Source: CAZXYS01 sp964645005 (lineage in GTDB: Bacteria; Bacteroidota; Ignavibacteria; Kapaibacteriales; UBA2268). From it: a DNA stretch of 64,000 bases. Positions 27,314 through 36,238 of this stretch are shown in pieces. The position numbers and the translations under genes were made by a program. The stretch spans positions 1-64,000 of the forward strand of contig CAZXYS010000010.1 of NCBI GenBank assembly GCA_964645005.1, written 5' to 3'. Numbering within the stretch: position 1 is the first letter of the stretch; each line of letters starts with the position of its first letter. Under the pieces are notes generated by a model that had not been told where the DNA came from, did not search any database, and saw nothing but the letters and a program-made list of their open reading frames with translations.

Positions 27314-29830
27314 ATGAAAAATCTAATTACTGTTTTTATCATTGCGGCACTCTTTATTGGGTTGAATTATGCCGGTCTGGCTCAACAGCCCGATCCGAAA
27401 CCACCGACAAATGTTGCTGCCAATACCGTTAAAACTGACGACGGATATTTAGCTGTCGAATTGACCTGGAAACTCAATGACGAAGGAGATACGCCTGATT
27501 ATTTCTATATTTACATTGCGCATCGTAAAACAGAAGACCTTAACAAATTTCAAAAGTATCAGAAAGTACCTTACAGGGAAAATTCCAAAGAGTTGCAATA
27601 TGTGATAAGACAATTAAAAAGCGGTGATTATTCTTTTTACATATCATCAGTGATCTTTCAAAATGGTCAGGCTTTTGAGAGTGATCCTTCAGATATTGTG
27701 CATGTGACGCTTGATCAGCCGCCACAAGAGGAATATGTTAAGATAATTTCCACACCTAATTATCAAGGTTACGTTGGAAAAGAATATGTCTATCAGCTAA
27801 AAACCAAATCCAATGTAAGATGTCCTGTACTATACAAGCTAATTGACGTTCCGGAGGGCATGAAGATTGATGAATCAGGTAAAATTACATGGACTCCGAA
27901 ACAAGAAGGCTCGTACAGCGTAACAGTAAAAGCATATCTTGACTGTGCCAAGGATATCCATGATATTCAGACATATAAAATCAGAGTTTCTGAAGGTAAT
28001 GACAATAAAGGCTGGGTAAAGATTAAATCAAAGCCTAAGACCTACGGACATGTTGGCGAACCGTACAGTTATCAGTTAATGGCAGAGTCAAACGTCAAAT
28101 GCCCGATCCTCTTCAAATTAATTCATGGAACTGACGGAATGGAAATCGACAAGAATCGGGGTCTCTTAAAGTGGGTGCCGCAAAAACCCGGAAAATATGA
28201 AATCGCAGTTAAAGCATATCTTGAATGCCATCCCGATATTCATACTGTACAGAAATGGGTTGTCGAAGTGAAAGGAGAACATCCACCCGATCCCTGCGCT
28301 GTGATATCAGGCACTATAACAGATCCGGACGGGAATCCCGTGCCGGAGGGTATAGTTACTGCCTGGTCTTTGAAAGATAAGGTTCCCCCGATTCGAACTG
28401 AGTTCAGACAAGGACATTTCGCGCTTAATGTTCCGGAAGGCGTATATGCGGTACAATTCGAAGCTCCTGGATTTGTAACTGAATTCTATGATGATGTCCG
28501 TTCAATTCAAGGCGCTGCTCAGTTAGATGTAAAATGTGAGCATGATTATTCATTAAAAGCGGAATTGGAAAAAATACCTGAGCATGAATTTTTCAAAGTT
28601 TCCGGGCATGTAACCGATGAAAGCGGCGATCCCGTATGGGCTATGATATATATGATGCCTATGCACTGGAACCAGGGCAGGAGCGATAACGAAAGATATA
28701 AAAAGGTGTTTGTCGGGACTACTGATGAAAATGGTTTCTATGAAGTGGAAGTGCCGGGTTCACATACCTATATAGCTCTTGCGAAACCTAAAATGAACAG
28801 TGGATACCTGCATCAGTTCTATAAGGGTAAAGACAACCAGATGGAAGCCGACCTTATTCCTGTAGAGGGAGATGTTGAAGGTATCAATTTCAAACTTAAG
28901 GAAGAAATGCATTACGATAATGGTTTTTCGGGGATCATTGAAACTGTTGGCGGCAACAGACTTGAAGCTATTGTCATACTTAATCTTATCAAAGCCGCCG
29001 ATGGCAGCGAAATCAAATTCACTCGAACTGTCGAAACTGACGCTCAGGGTACTTTCACATTCAAGAATCTAATTCCGGGCGATTATGTTATGCTGTCCAT
29101 ACCCAAGAACAGGGATTTCATTCCCGGTTACTACAGAAATAACGGACTTGTCGTACAGAACTGGCAGGACGCAACACAGATTGGTGTTGGAGAAACAGTG
29201 ATGAATGATCTGTTCAAGTGTCAGCATCAGGCTTACGAAGACAGATTCGGACCTGCACAGCTTAAAGGAAAGATAGTAGCGGAGAATGACTATATCAAAT
29301 CCGGCAGTGACAATCCTTTGAGCACAAATTCGGTTCCCGGAGTTTTTGTTTATATCACTGATGAAAATGATAATATCGTTGATTACGCTTTTACCGACCG
29401 GAACGGTGATTTTTCCATTAATCAGATTGAAGCCGGTATATATACTCTTCACACTGATAAAGTAGGATATACTCCTTCTTCCAGGGTAGTAGAGACCGAC
29501 TATAAAGAGAAAGCCAGCGTTGATGTGAATATAACCATCACCCCGGATCAGGCTACATCAGTAGATGAACAAGTAGCCGAAAGCGGTGTATCGGTTTATC
29601 CGTCACCAGCCAATCTATTCACAAATATCGAATTTGATGGCAAGACCGGCAAAGCAAACATCTCTGTAGTAAACAGTCTCGGAACCAAAGTTATGACAAA
29701 AATGGTCGCTGTTGATAAAGGGTTCAATCGCATTTCTATAAGTACTGTTGATCTCTCTCAAGGCGTTTACTACGTGAAAATAATCAATGAAGGCAAAGTT
29801 TATTCAACTAAATTCACGGTAATGAAATAA
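27314..29830 (+). CDS. Secreted multi-domain protein with carboxypeptidase-regulatory-like repeats and T9SS tail
   Basis: The 838-aa product has a signal peptide (MKNLITVFIIAALFIGLNYAGLA). A fibronectin III-like domain covers about 30-135. Two near-identical putative Ig (He_PIG-type) modules follow (about 144-225 and 232-322; both contain G.VG..Y.YQL...SNV.CP and AYL.C). Four carboxypeptidase-regulatory-like folds lie at about 329-742 (ISGTITDPDGNPVPEG; FKVSGHVTDESGDPV; GTFTFKNLIPGDY; GDFSINQIEAGIYTL). The sorting domain is at about 759-838 (VYPSPAN, LSQGVYYVKI). An in-frame TTG at 27302 is rejected because GGAGAG lies just before ATG 27314. A clear terminator follows. A surface structural role is inferred. 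Confidence 0.85.
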   Translation: MKNLITVFIIAALFIGLNYAGLAQQPDPKPPTNVAANTVKTDDGYLAVELTWKLNDEGDTPDYFYIYIAHRKTEDLNKFQKYQKVPYRENSKELQYVIRQLKSGDYSFYISSVIFQNGQAFESDPSDIVHVTLDQPPQEEYVKIISTPNYQGYVGKEYVYQLKTKSNVRCPVLYKLIDVPEGMKIDESGKITWTPKQEGSYSVTVKAYLDCAKDIHDIQTYKIRVSEGNDNKGWVKIKSKPKTYGHVGEPYSYQLMAESNVKCPILFKLIHGTDGMEIDKNRGLLKWVPQKPGKYEIAVKAYLECHPDIHTVQKWVVEVKGEHPPDPCAVISGTITDPDGNPVPEGIVTAWSLKDKVPPIRTEFRQGHFALNVPEGVYAVQFEAPGFVTEFYDDVRSIQGAAQLDVKCEHDYSLKAELEKIPEHEFFKVSGHVTDESGDPVWAMIYMMPMHWNQGRSDNERYKKVFVGTTDENGFYEVEVPGSHTYIALAKPKMNSGYLHQFYKGKDNQMEADLIPVEGDVEGINFKLKEEMHYDNGFSGIIETVGGNRLEAIVILNLIKAADGSEIKFTRTVETDAQGTFTFKNLIPGDYVMLSIPKNRDFIPGYYRNNGLVVQNWQDATQIGVGETVMNDLFKCQHQAYEDRFGPAQLKGKIVAENDYIKSGSDNPLSTNSVPGVFVYITDENDNIVDYAFTDRNGDFSINQIEAGIYTLHTDKVGYTPSSRVVETDYKEKASVDVNITITPDQATSVDEQVAESGVSVYPSPANLFTNIEFDGKTGKANISVVNSLGTKVMTKMVAVDKGFNRISISTVDLSQGVYYVKIINEGKVYSTKFTVMK

Positions 29831-29858
29831 GTTTTAGTCGGAGTAGATTATGACTTAA

Positions 29859-29887
29859 AGCCGGAGTAATTTAGCTCCGGCTTTTTT
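29859..29887 (+). terminator. Rho-independent terminator
   Basis: AGCCGGAG (29859-29866) and CTCCGGCT (29875-29882) form an eight-pair GC-rich stem with an eight-base loop, followed by six T. It lies 29 bases after the stop of the 838-aa gene. Confidence 0.9.
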
Positions 29888-29891
29888 GTAT

Positions 29892-29927
29892 AAAAAAATG
29901 CAGACCGATAATAATCAGACTGCATTT
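29892..29927 (-). terminator. Terminator of the tRNA-Gln/prs/rplY operon
   Basis: AAATGCAG and CTGCATTT arms form an eight-pair stem. On the minus strand a run of T follows (29892-29898). It lies about 120 bases past the rplY stop and faces the plus-strand terminator of the convergent gene. Confidence 0.6.
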
Positions 29928-30047
29928 AATGAAATTATATTATTTCCTGACCTTAAGTCTTTGGTCTTTAAAATCCCTGCGCAATTAAAGCATTATTTAA
30001 AAGATGCTAAATTATTTGTGAGAGAATTATTAGAAAAAAGCAGATTC

Positions 30048-30692
30048 CTATTCTTCTTTTTCTTCAGCTTCTTCTTTTTCTTCAGCTTCTTCGCCTTCTT
30101 CAAGTTCTTCGCCTTCTTCGGCGGCGGTAGTTTCTTCGAGGACACGCGGCTGAACAACGGAACATACAACTGAATCCGGAGAATAATCGTACTCGACATT
30201 TTCGGGCATAACATCACCAAGATAGATTGAATCACCCATTCCAAGGTGCGTAATATCTACATCGATAAATTCCGGAAGATCCTTCGGTAAGCAGTACACT
30301 CTCAAACTTCTAAGTGTAGTATAAGTAATACCGCCAACTTTGGCGCCTTCAGGCGTTCCGCGAAGGACGATAGGTACTTTAACACTGAGTTTCTCTCCGC
30401 GTTTAACGCCCATCAGATCGAAATGAATCAGCTGGTCCGTAAGCGGATGGAAAGCTATATCTTTCAGCACACATTCTCTTTTATCATCTTTGCCTTCGAT
30501 CTCAAGATTAATGATTCTTGTAGTTGAAGTATAGACAATGGATCTCAAATCGAGGGGATTTGCGTATATAGGCATGGATTCTTCCCCGTGAAAATAAAAC
30601 ACTCCCGGAACGAAGCCATCCCTTCTCAACTGTCTGGCAGATGATTTGCCAATATCTCTTTTGCTAACTTTTAATGGTACTATTGCAGCCAT
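30048..30692 (-). CDS. rplY: 50S ribosomal protein L25 (CTC form) with acidic tail
   Basis: L25/CTC binds 5S rRNA in the large subunit. The 214-aa product has the N-terminal 5S-binding domain (about 1-93; RDIGKSSARQLRRDGFVPGV) and the C-terminal TL5-like beta domain (about 94-185; VKVPIVLRGTPEGAKVGG). A glutamate-rich tail of about 28 residues is made of repeated EEAEEKE units. AAAGGG before the ATG supports the start. It is 24 bases downstream of prs, the common prs-ctc order, and is probably co-transcribed with prs and the tRNA. Confidence 0.95.
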   Translation of the reverse strand: MAAIVPLKVSKRDIGKSSARQLRRDGFVPGVFYFHGEESMPIYANPLDLRSIVYTSTTRIINLEIEGKDDKRECVLKDIAFHPLTDQLIHFDLMGVKRGEKLSVKVPIVLRGTPEGAKVGGITYTTLRSLRVYCLPKDLPEFIDVDITHLGMGDSIYLGDVMPENVEYDYSPDSVVCSVVQPRVLEETTAAEEGEELEEGEEAEEKEEAEEKEE

Positions 30693-30716
30693 TCTATTTA
30701 CCCTTTATTTTTTGTT

Positions 30717-31652
30717 TTACCTTTCAATTTCAAATAATGAACTTATTGATCTATTGTCATGGGTTCTGATTATCGCTTCAGCAAGCAGTTCTGAGATTGA
30801 TATAACGTCTATTTTTGTTGTATCTGTTTTTAAAGGTATTGTATCGGTACAAAAAATCTTCGTGACTGCATCGCATTCTTCTACTTTTTTTATAGCGTTA
30901 CCGGAAAAAACCGGATGGACACACAGCCCGTAAATACTTTTTGCGCCTCTGTCCATCAATGCTTCGGCAGTCTTTACAAAAGTTGTACCCGTATCAATCA
31001 TATCATCGACGATTACAATATATTTATCTTTTATCTCGCCGATAATATTCATAACTTCCGCATCATTATGTGTGGGACGCCTTTTATCTATAAGTATCAA
31101 GTCAGCACCCAGTCTTTTCGCATAAGCTCTTGCGGTTTTAAGTCCGCCGACATCCGGCGAAGCTATAGCAATTGGATCAAGCCGCAATTTTTTGATGGCT
31201 CGTATAAGTACAGGCGAAGCGTAAAGGTGATCCATAGGTATATCAAAAAATCCCTGAATCTGGGATGAATGCAGATCCAGTGTAATTATTCTGTCAGCGC
31301 CTGCGCGGCTCATCAGATTAGCAAGAAGTTTAGCCGTAATTGATACTCGGGGTTGGTCTTTCCTGTCCTGACGAGCATAACCATAGTACGGGATAACAGC
31401 AGTAACCCTTTTGCATGATGCTCTTTTTGCCGCATCAAGCAAAATTAGAAGCTCCATTATATTATCTGCAGGAGCCATTGTGGATTGAATGATAAACATG
31501 TCAACGCCGCGGACATTATCGTCATATTTAGCCCATATCTCGCCGTCACTAAAATTTCTTATCGTCGTACCGGCGAGGTCTAAACCCAGATGACCCGCTA
31601 CTTTTTTCGCTAATGGCAGATTTGAACGCCCTGTTGCAACTTTTAGATCCAA
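30717..31652 (-). CDS. prs: Ribose-phosphate pyrophosphokinase
   Basis: It makes PRPP from ribose 5-phosphate and ATP for nucleotide, histidine and tryptophan synthesis. The 311-aa cytosolic enzyme shows the class I signatures: MELLILLDA, IPYYGYARQDRKD, the DLHSSQIQGFFDIP segment, DVGGLKTARAYAKRL, and the PRPP loop VIVDDMIDTGTT. The start is a TTG (LDLKVATG) with only a weak GGTG ahead; no in-frame ATG lies between it and the tRNA gene, so the exact start is uncertain by a few codons. It sits between tRNA-Gln and rplY on one transcript. Confidence 0.95.
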   Translation of the reverse strand: MDLKVATGRSNLPLAKKVAGHLGLDLAGTTIRNFSDGEIWAKYDDNVRGVDMFIIQSTMAPADNIMELLILLDAAKRASCKRVTAVIPYYGYARQDRKDQPRVSITAKLLANLMSRAGADRIITLDLHSSQIQGFFDIPMDHLYASPVLIRAIKKLRLDPIAIASPDVGGLKTARAYAKRLGADLILIDKRRPTHNDAEVMNIIGEIKDKYIVIVDDMIDTGTTFVKTAEALMDRGAKSIYGLCVHPVFSGNAIKKVEECDAVTKIFCTDTIPLKTDTTKIDVISISELLAEAIIRTHDNRSISSLFEIER

Positions 31653-31682
31653 TGTAACACCATTAATTTTAACTAAAAATTG

Positions 31683-31755
31683 CTGGGGCGGCAGGATTCG
31701 AACCTGCGCATGCCGGCTCCAAAGGCCGATGCCTTAACCACTTGGCTACGCCCCA
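31683..31755 (-). tRNA. tRNA-Gln (anticodon TTG)
   Basis: On the minus strand the acceptor stem TGGGGCG pairs with CGCCCCA. The D arm is GCC...GGC, the anticodon stem is TCGGC/GCCGG around CTTTGGA, and the T arm is GCAGG-TTCGAAT-CCTGC. Position 34-36 is TTG and the discriminator base is G, both as expected for tRNA-Gln. The full CCA end is not encoded. It is followed by prs 30 bases on. Confidence 0.95.
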
Positions 31756-31777
31756 ACATGCTGATTTTCAGAGCTTA

Positions 31778-31809
31778 CAAAAATAAGTGATTTAATTTTT
31801 TTTTACAAA
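31778..31809 (-). promoter_or_regulatory. Bacteroidota-type promoter of the tRNA-Gln/prs/rplY operon
   Basis: On the minus strand TTTG (31806-31809) is followed after 20 bases by TATTTTTG (31778-31785), matching the Bacteroidota primary sigma pattern TTTG...TAnnTTTG. Its -7 box ends 22 bases before the tRNA, a fitting distance. Confidence 0.6.
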
Positions 31810-31902
31810 TTTTTAAACGGTATTAGTCAGAATTATTTTATTTAAATATTTTAAACACTGGTAATTTTAGCGAGTTTGTCAATTTAATATGGAATAAGAC
31901 AA

Positions 31903-32817
31903 TCAAAAATCCATTTCACCTATTTCCCTCAAAGCGAGATAGGCAGCGCCAAAAACTCCTGCGGAGTCGCCAAGTTTCGCTTTAATTATGGGTGTTTCCT
32001 TACGAGGAGGACCAAATAGTGATTTCTGCATTATTTGAGGCACTTTATCGTACCAGATGCCCAAATTTGATATGCCGCCGCCTAATATTATGGCTTCCAA
32101 ATCCAGATAATTGACGGCATTCGCAAATATTTGTGCCATGATCTCGCAGCTTTCGTCGAAAAGTATCCTGGCTTTGGGTTCTTGTTTTTGATACAAGTTG
32201 TAAATATCGCGAATCTTTAAATTTTTGCCTGTCAACTCGGAATAACGCCGCGCTAAACTTGGACCGGATAGATAAGCCTCGCCGCAACCCTGTCTGCCGC
32301 ACTGGCACTGCCTGCCGTAGATATCTATCGATGTATGCCCTATCTCGCCGGCGCCCATTTTTGCGCCGTGATAGAGTTTATTGTCAAGTATCAAGCCGCT
32401 GCCCATACCGGTTCCTAGTATAACAGCCATGACGTATTCGTATTTACCATAGTATGCAGCGAAAAACTCTGCGAGAGCAAGACAATTGGCGTCATTGTCG
32501 ATGATTACGGGTACATCAAAATTCTCAATGAGTTGAGGAATGAATTTCGATTCTTCATATTCCTGCGTATGTGGGACGCCATAAATTATTTGTTTATCAT
32601 GTAAATACGTACCGGGTGTTCCGATACCGATTGCTGAAACCCTGTAACCTTTGGAGATTTTATTAACGAGTCCGACAATATTCTTTATAACTTTCCCAGT
32701 ACCTCTTCTGGGTTCGGAGTCAACACGGTCACGAGCTATTTCGTTCCGATCATTGTCAATCAAACAGGCTTCGGTTTTGGTACCGCCAAGGTCAATTCCA
32801 ATTACATGTTTTTTCAT
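31903..32817 (-). CDS. ROK family sugar kinase, glucokinase-like
   Basis: The 304-aa product begins with the ATP-binding DLGGTKTEA loop (residues 9-17). It has the sugar-binding VIIDNDANCLALAE motif (about 104), the GTGMGSGLI phosphate loop (about 136), and the ROK zinc motif CQCGRQGCGEAYLSG (about 173-187) preceded by GEIGHTSID. It phosphorylates a hexose in the cytosol; glucose or N-acetylhexosamine are both possible. Length is normal. It is monocistronic, divergent from an area of gene remnants. No transcription-regulator HTH domain is present, so it is a kinase rather than a ROK repressor. Confidence 0.9.
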   Translation of the reverse strand: MKKHVIGIDLGGTKTEACLIDNDRNEIARDRVDSEPRRGTGKVIKNIVGLVNKISKGYRVSAIGIGTPGTYLHDKQIIYGVPHTQEYEESKFIPQLIENFDVPVIIDNDANCLALAEFFAAYYGKYEYVMAVILGTGMGSGLILDNKLYHGAKMGAGEIGHTSIDIYGRQCQCGRQGCGEAYLSGPSLARRYSELTGKNLKIRDIYNLYQKQEPKARILFDESCEIMAQIFANAVNYLDLEAIILGGGISNLGIWYDKVPQIMQKSLFGPPRKETPIIKAKLGDSAGVFGAAYLALREIGEMDF

Positions 32818-33063
32818 AGATTTATTTCAAATAATTAATAATTCTTTTTTTATAATATAAAAAAAAATGTTGAAACTTTTCAGTAATTGATGTGCCAATG
32901 TGAAAAAGGATAAAGTAATCTATCTAAATCTATTGGAAACTTATTTGAAACAACTATAATTTCGATACAATAAACTAGTCGATGAGAATGAAGATTAAGA
33001 TCTATTATGAGACGGAATATTTGAGAGGCACTTTTGAGCTGCTCGGTATATGCAGGGAAGGAG

Positions 33064-33245
33064 GCGCGAGGTTGCTTAATCCTGACCAATGTTCTCGGCG
33101 AAAAAGTAACCACTATCTTCGAAAAAATCCCAAACCTCAGAAAAAGTTATTTAGGATTTATGTGGGAGATCTGACGGCAGGTACATATATTCTTATGCAG
33201 CAAATTCCTTCGATAGTGAAAACGAAAAGGCTGGATATTATTTAA
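33064..33245 (+). pseudogene. Frameshifted remnant of a T9SS sorting domain
   Basis: Frame 33064 onward reads CLILTNVLGEKVTTIFEKI and stops at 33172-33174. The neighbouring frame takes over with VGDLTAGTYILMQQIPSIVKTKRLDII and stops at 33243-33245. Joined, they give the core and end of a type IX sorting domain (VLGEKV then LTAGTYIL then the basic end). A one-base loss or equivalent explains the switch. No upstream part of the cargo is recognisable. Confidence 0.65.
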
Positions 33246-33594
33246 TAATCCCAATTAATTCATGCAGTTCAGTACATTTATAATTTAGTACTCTATTTCT
33301 TTATAGAGAATGGGCTTTTCACTTTTTTAGAATTACATGCATCTCTGTTCCCAAGAGATACAAAAAATTTTGAGTGGGAGTAGTTAATATACAATTACCT
33401 GTTTTAGCTATATTATATGATACGTGAGAATTCCACATTTGACAAAATATGGCTTATCAATAAACATGATTTTCCCGCTCCTGAAAATTGATCTGTACCA
33501 TATTAACATAACTTCCTAAATTTTTCTGATTTTTGATAACATTTTCCTTATAAATCCGTAATTACGGTATATTTTTAAAAAATTTAATTTGAAT
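33246..33594. other. Intergenic region, nothing recognised
   Basis: 349 AT-rich bases between the T9SS-tail remnant and the ABC transporter operon. No coding frame, repeat or clear promoter could be supported. Confidence 0.4.
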
Positions 33595-34515
33595 ATGGAA
33601 ATACTAAATCTACAAAATGTAACCAAAAGATTCGGCAATTACGCCGCAGTCAACGATGTTTCCTTCTCGGTGGATTCCGGCAGGATACTTGGTCTGCTCG
33701 GTCCCAACGGCGCCGGCAAGACCACGACTATCCGCATGATAACCAATATTTACACACCGGACGAGGGAACTATCACTATAAAGGGGGAATCCGTCGGTCC
33801 GGCGCACCAGAACATCATTGGCTATCTGCCGGAAGAGCGCGGCTTGTACAAAAAGATCAAAGTTATCGACCAACTGGCTTATTTCGGGCAGTTAAAGGGG
33901 CTTTCGCGGCAGGAAGCGGTCAACGGCGCCAGATACTGGCTGCGCAAGCTCGACGCCGCCGACTGGGAAAGCAAAAAGATCCAGGAATTATCCAAAGGCA
34001 TGCAGCAAAAAATACAGTTCATTTCCACTATCCTTCACGATCCCGATATACTTATACTCGACGAGCTCTTTTCCGGCTTCGATCCTATAAATGTCGAGGT
34101 GCTGAAGAGCATCATTGCAGATCTGAAGCAGGCTGGCAAGACTATCCTGCTGTCCACTCACGTCATGGAACAGGTCGAGAAAGTCTGCGACGATATCTGC
34201 CTGATAAACAAGGGCAGGATTGTCCTGTCCGGCAACATGCGCGAGATAAAAAAGAGCTTTGGGCGGGACACTGTGCTGATGGAATACGACGGCGATGATT
34301 CCTTCCTGAATAACTTCAGCGGCATTCAATTCATCAATCGCTCTAAGAACAGGGCGGAATTCAGGATAAAGGATTCGCAGGCTAATTCGAAAGATATACT
34401 TAATGCGGCTATGCAAAATGTAGATCTGATAAAGTATGAACTTGTGGAACCGAGTCTTCACGAAATTTTCATAGATGTTGTAAGCGAACGGGGGGAATAC
34501 AATGGCAAACAGTAA
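33595..34515 (+). CDS. ABC transporter ATP-binding protein
   Basis: This is the nucleotide-binding subunit of an ABC-2-type exporter. The 306-aa product has Walker A GPNGAGKTT (about 37-45), Q-loop region ITNIYTP, signature LSKGMQQKI (about 134-142), Walker B ILILDELFSG (about 156-165) and the switch histidine in LLSTHVMEQ. A C-terminal extension of about 80 residues is typical of NatA-like subunits. I start at ATG 33595; an in-frame TTG six bases earlier is less likely. The permease gene overlaps its end by 14 bases. GC is higher than in the flanks. Confidence 0.93.
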   Translation: MEILNLQNVTKRFGNYAAVNDVSFSVDSGRILGLLGPNGAGKTTTIRMITNIYTPDEGTITIKGESVGPAHQNIIGYLPEERGLYKKIKVIDQLAYFGQLKGLSRQEAVNGARYWLRKLDAADWESKKIQELSKGMQQKIQFISTILHDPDILILDELFSGFDPINVEVLKSIIADLKQAGKTILLSTHVMEQVEKVCDDICLINKGRIVLSGNMREIKKSFGRDTVLMEYDGDDSFLNNFSGIQFINRSKNRAEFRIKDSQANSKDILNAAMQNVDLIKYELVEPSLHEIFIDVVSERGEYNGKQ

Positions 34516-35830
34516 CCGCACTTCAAAAATCGGAACAATTGTACGCCACGAATACACAACCAAAGTAAAATCCAAGTGGTTCATCATCGGAACATTGATA
34601 GGACCATTGGGAATACTTCTCTTTCTCGGCGTAATAGTATTGATAACAGTTTTGTCAATGGACGAAACATCCAGAAAACTCGCCATAGTTGACAAATCCG
34701 GCGAAATCGGCAGAAAACTCGAACAAACCGACACTTCAAAATACTACATCGTTGATAAAACACCGGAGCAGTTAAATCAGCAAATTCTCGACGGCGAGAT
34801 AGACGGCTACATAGTCCTGCACGAAGACATACTAAATACAGGGGAAGCCGCCGTTTACAGCAAAGGCGGCGGCGGTATCGGCTTTATTTCCGCGCTGGAA
34901 GGCAACCTCAAGCACATCCTGAGACGCGAACGCCTCATCAATTCCGGCGCCGACGAAAGAGTCCTCGAACTCGTCGAAAAAGGCGTCTCTATAAACACCC
35001 AAAAAATCACTAAAGAAGGCGCCCAGGAAGATTACACCGCTGCTTACACCGGCTTGGGTTATGTGCTGAGCTTTGCAATGTACATTCTGATGCTGTTGTA
35101 CGGCAGCTTTGTCTCTCGGGGCGTCATCGAGGAAAAAGCGAACAGAATTGTGGAAGTAATTGCCTCATCAGCGCGCCCATTCGAGATAATGTTCGGCAAG
35201 GTCGTCGGCATCGGCGCTTCAGGGCTGACGCAGGTAATCTTCTGGCTGATACTTTCTGTCATATTGATCTTCGCCGCAGGACCAATTGTCGGGATGTTCA
35301 TCGAATCGCCGGAAGCCATGACCGAAGCTATGGGTCCCGCAGCCGCAGGCGGTGCAGGCATGCCGCAGGATCAGGAAAAGATATTCGAGATCATTAATGC
35401 ATTCAAATCAGTCTCACCCTGGCTGGCGGTGGGCTTCCTGTTCTACTTCCTTTCAGGCTATTTCATTTACGCTACGTTATTCGCGGCGATAGGTTCCGCA
35501 GTAGATCAGGAACAGGATGCAGCCCAGCTTCAGACACCGGTCACATTTTTGATAATTATCCCTATGCTTTTCATAAGCCCGGTGATGAATAACCCTGATG
35601 GCACATTGGCAGTGGGTTTATCGCTATTCCCATTTTTCACACCGATAATCATGATGCTGCGAATAGCTGCAACAAATGTACCCTTATGGCAAATAGCGCT
35701 ATCGGTTGTACTAATGACAGGCACTTTCCTCGGCGCATTATGGGTATCCGGCAAAATATACCGGATAGGAATACTTATGACCGGTCAAAAACCGAAAATA
35801 GGCGAAATGATTAAGTGGCTGAAGGCATAA
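34502..35830 (+). CDS. ABC-2 type permease (NatB-like)
   Basis: The membrane subunit partnering the upstream ATPase, 442 aa. The first transmembrane segment is at about 25-48 (FIIGTLIGPLGILLFLGVIVL). A large extracytoplasmic domain (about 50-180) follows, then about five further segments (YVLSFAMYILMLLYGSF; VIFWLILSVILIFAAG; VGFLFYFLSGYFIYATLFA; and others to 425), with EEKANRIVEVIASS, the conserved ABC-2 coupling motif. It is translationally coupled to the ATPase gene. Sodium or drug efflux is known for NatAB, but the substrate here is unknown. Confidence 0.9.
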   Translation: MANSNRTSKIGTIVRHEYTTKVKSKWFIIGTLIGPLGILLFLGVIVLITVLSMDETSRKLAIVDKSGEIGRKLEQTDTSKYYIVDKTPEQLNQQILDGEIDGYIVLHEDILNTGEAAVYSKGGGGIGFISALEGNLKHILRRERLINSGADERVLELVEKGVSINTQKITKEGAQEDYTAAYTGLGYVLSFAMYILMLLYGSFVSRGVIEEKANRIVEVIASSARPFEIMFGKVVGIGASGLTQVIFWLILSVILIFAAGPIVGMFIESPEAMTEAMGPAAAGGAGMPQDQEKIFEIINAFKSVSPWLAVGFLFYFLSGYFIYATLFAAIGSAVDQEQDAAQLQTPVTFLIIIPMLFISPVMNNPDGTLAVGLSLFPFFTPIIMMLRIAATNVPLWQIALSVVLMTGTFLGALWVSGKIYRIGILMTGQKPKIGEMIKWLKA

Positions 35831-36238
35831 ATAAAAACACATGTCATTTTTATGTACTGCACACCAGCGGAAAAATGAATAAAGGCAAGTTTATAAAGTG
35901 TAATAATCAATGAAAACTTCAATTTTATATTAACCCGGATTTTGCATTACATAAACAATCTTTTGTTCCCCCCTCATCCTCAGCCCATCTCCCGGCGGGT
36001 GAAGGGTGTAAGAATTTCTCATTACACTGAAATTCTCTTCTCCACTTGGGAGAAGGGATTTAATGATGAGGGAAATTTTATAATGAATTTTCCGGGATTA
36101 AGATATGGAGTGCCCTCAAATCCCAGATTCCCGCATTTCCATTCAATTTAAATTAAAACTTCAAATTTAGACCTCTCAAAAACCAGTAACGAAACTTTTG
36201 AGCACAGATATTCTATGAACACAAAAAGCAGATTAGTT
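35831..36238. other. Intergenic region containing a palindromic repeat
   Basis: 408 bases between the convergent ABC permease and tsaB genes. Apart from the repeat at 35968-36073 nothing coding or structural was supported. The repeat hairpin could end both convergent transcripts. Confidence 0.5.
35968..36073. repeat. Intergenic palindromic repeat (CCCTCATC...GATGAGGG)
   Basis: Outer arms CCCTCATC (near 35971) and GATGAGGG (36065-36072) enclose about 90 bases with an inner hairpin, CTTCTCC-ACTT-GGGAGAAG, and a GGGTGAAGGG segment. This kind of element is common between genes of many bacteria. No coding content. Confidence 0.65.

Noticed and set aside
29886..30173. 95-codon plus-strand frame rich in Phe and Ser
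   Set aside because: Antisense shadow of the glutamate-rich L25 tail and its terminator region.
32982..33245. 87-codon plus-strand frame as an intact small gene
   Set aside because: Only its last 27 or so codons are protein-like, and these are a T9SS tail whose upstream part is in another frame. It is recorded as a remnant instead.
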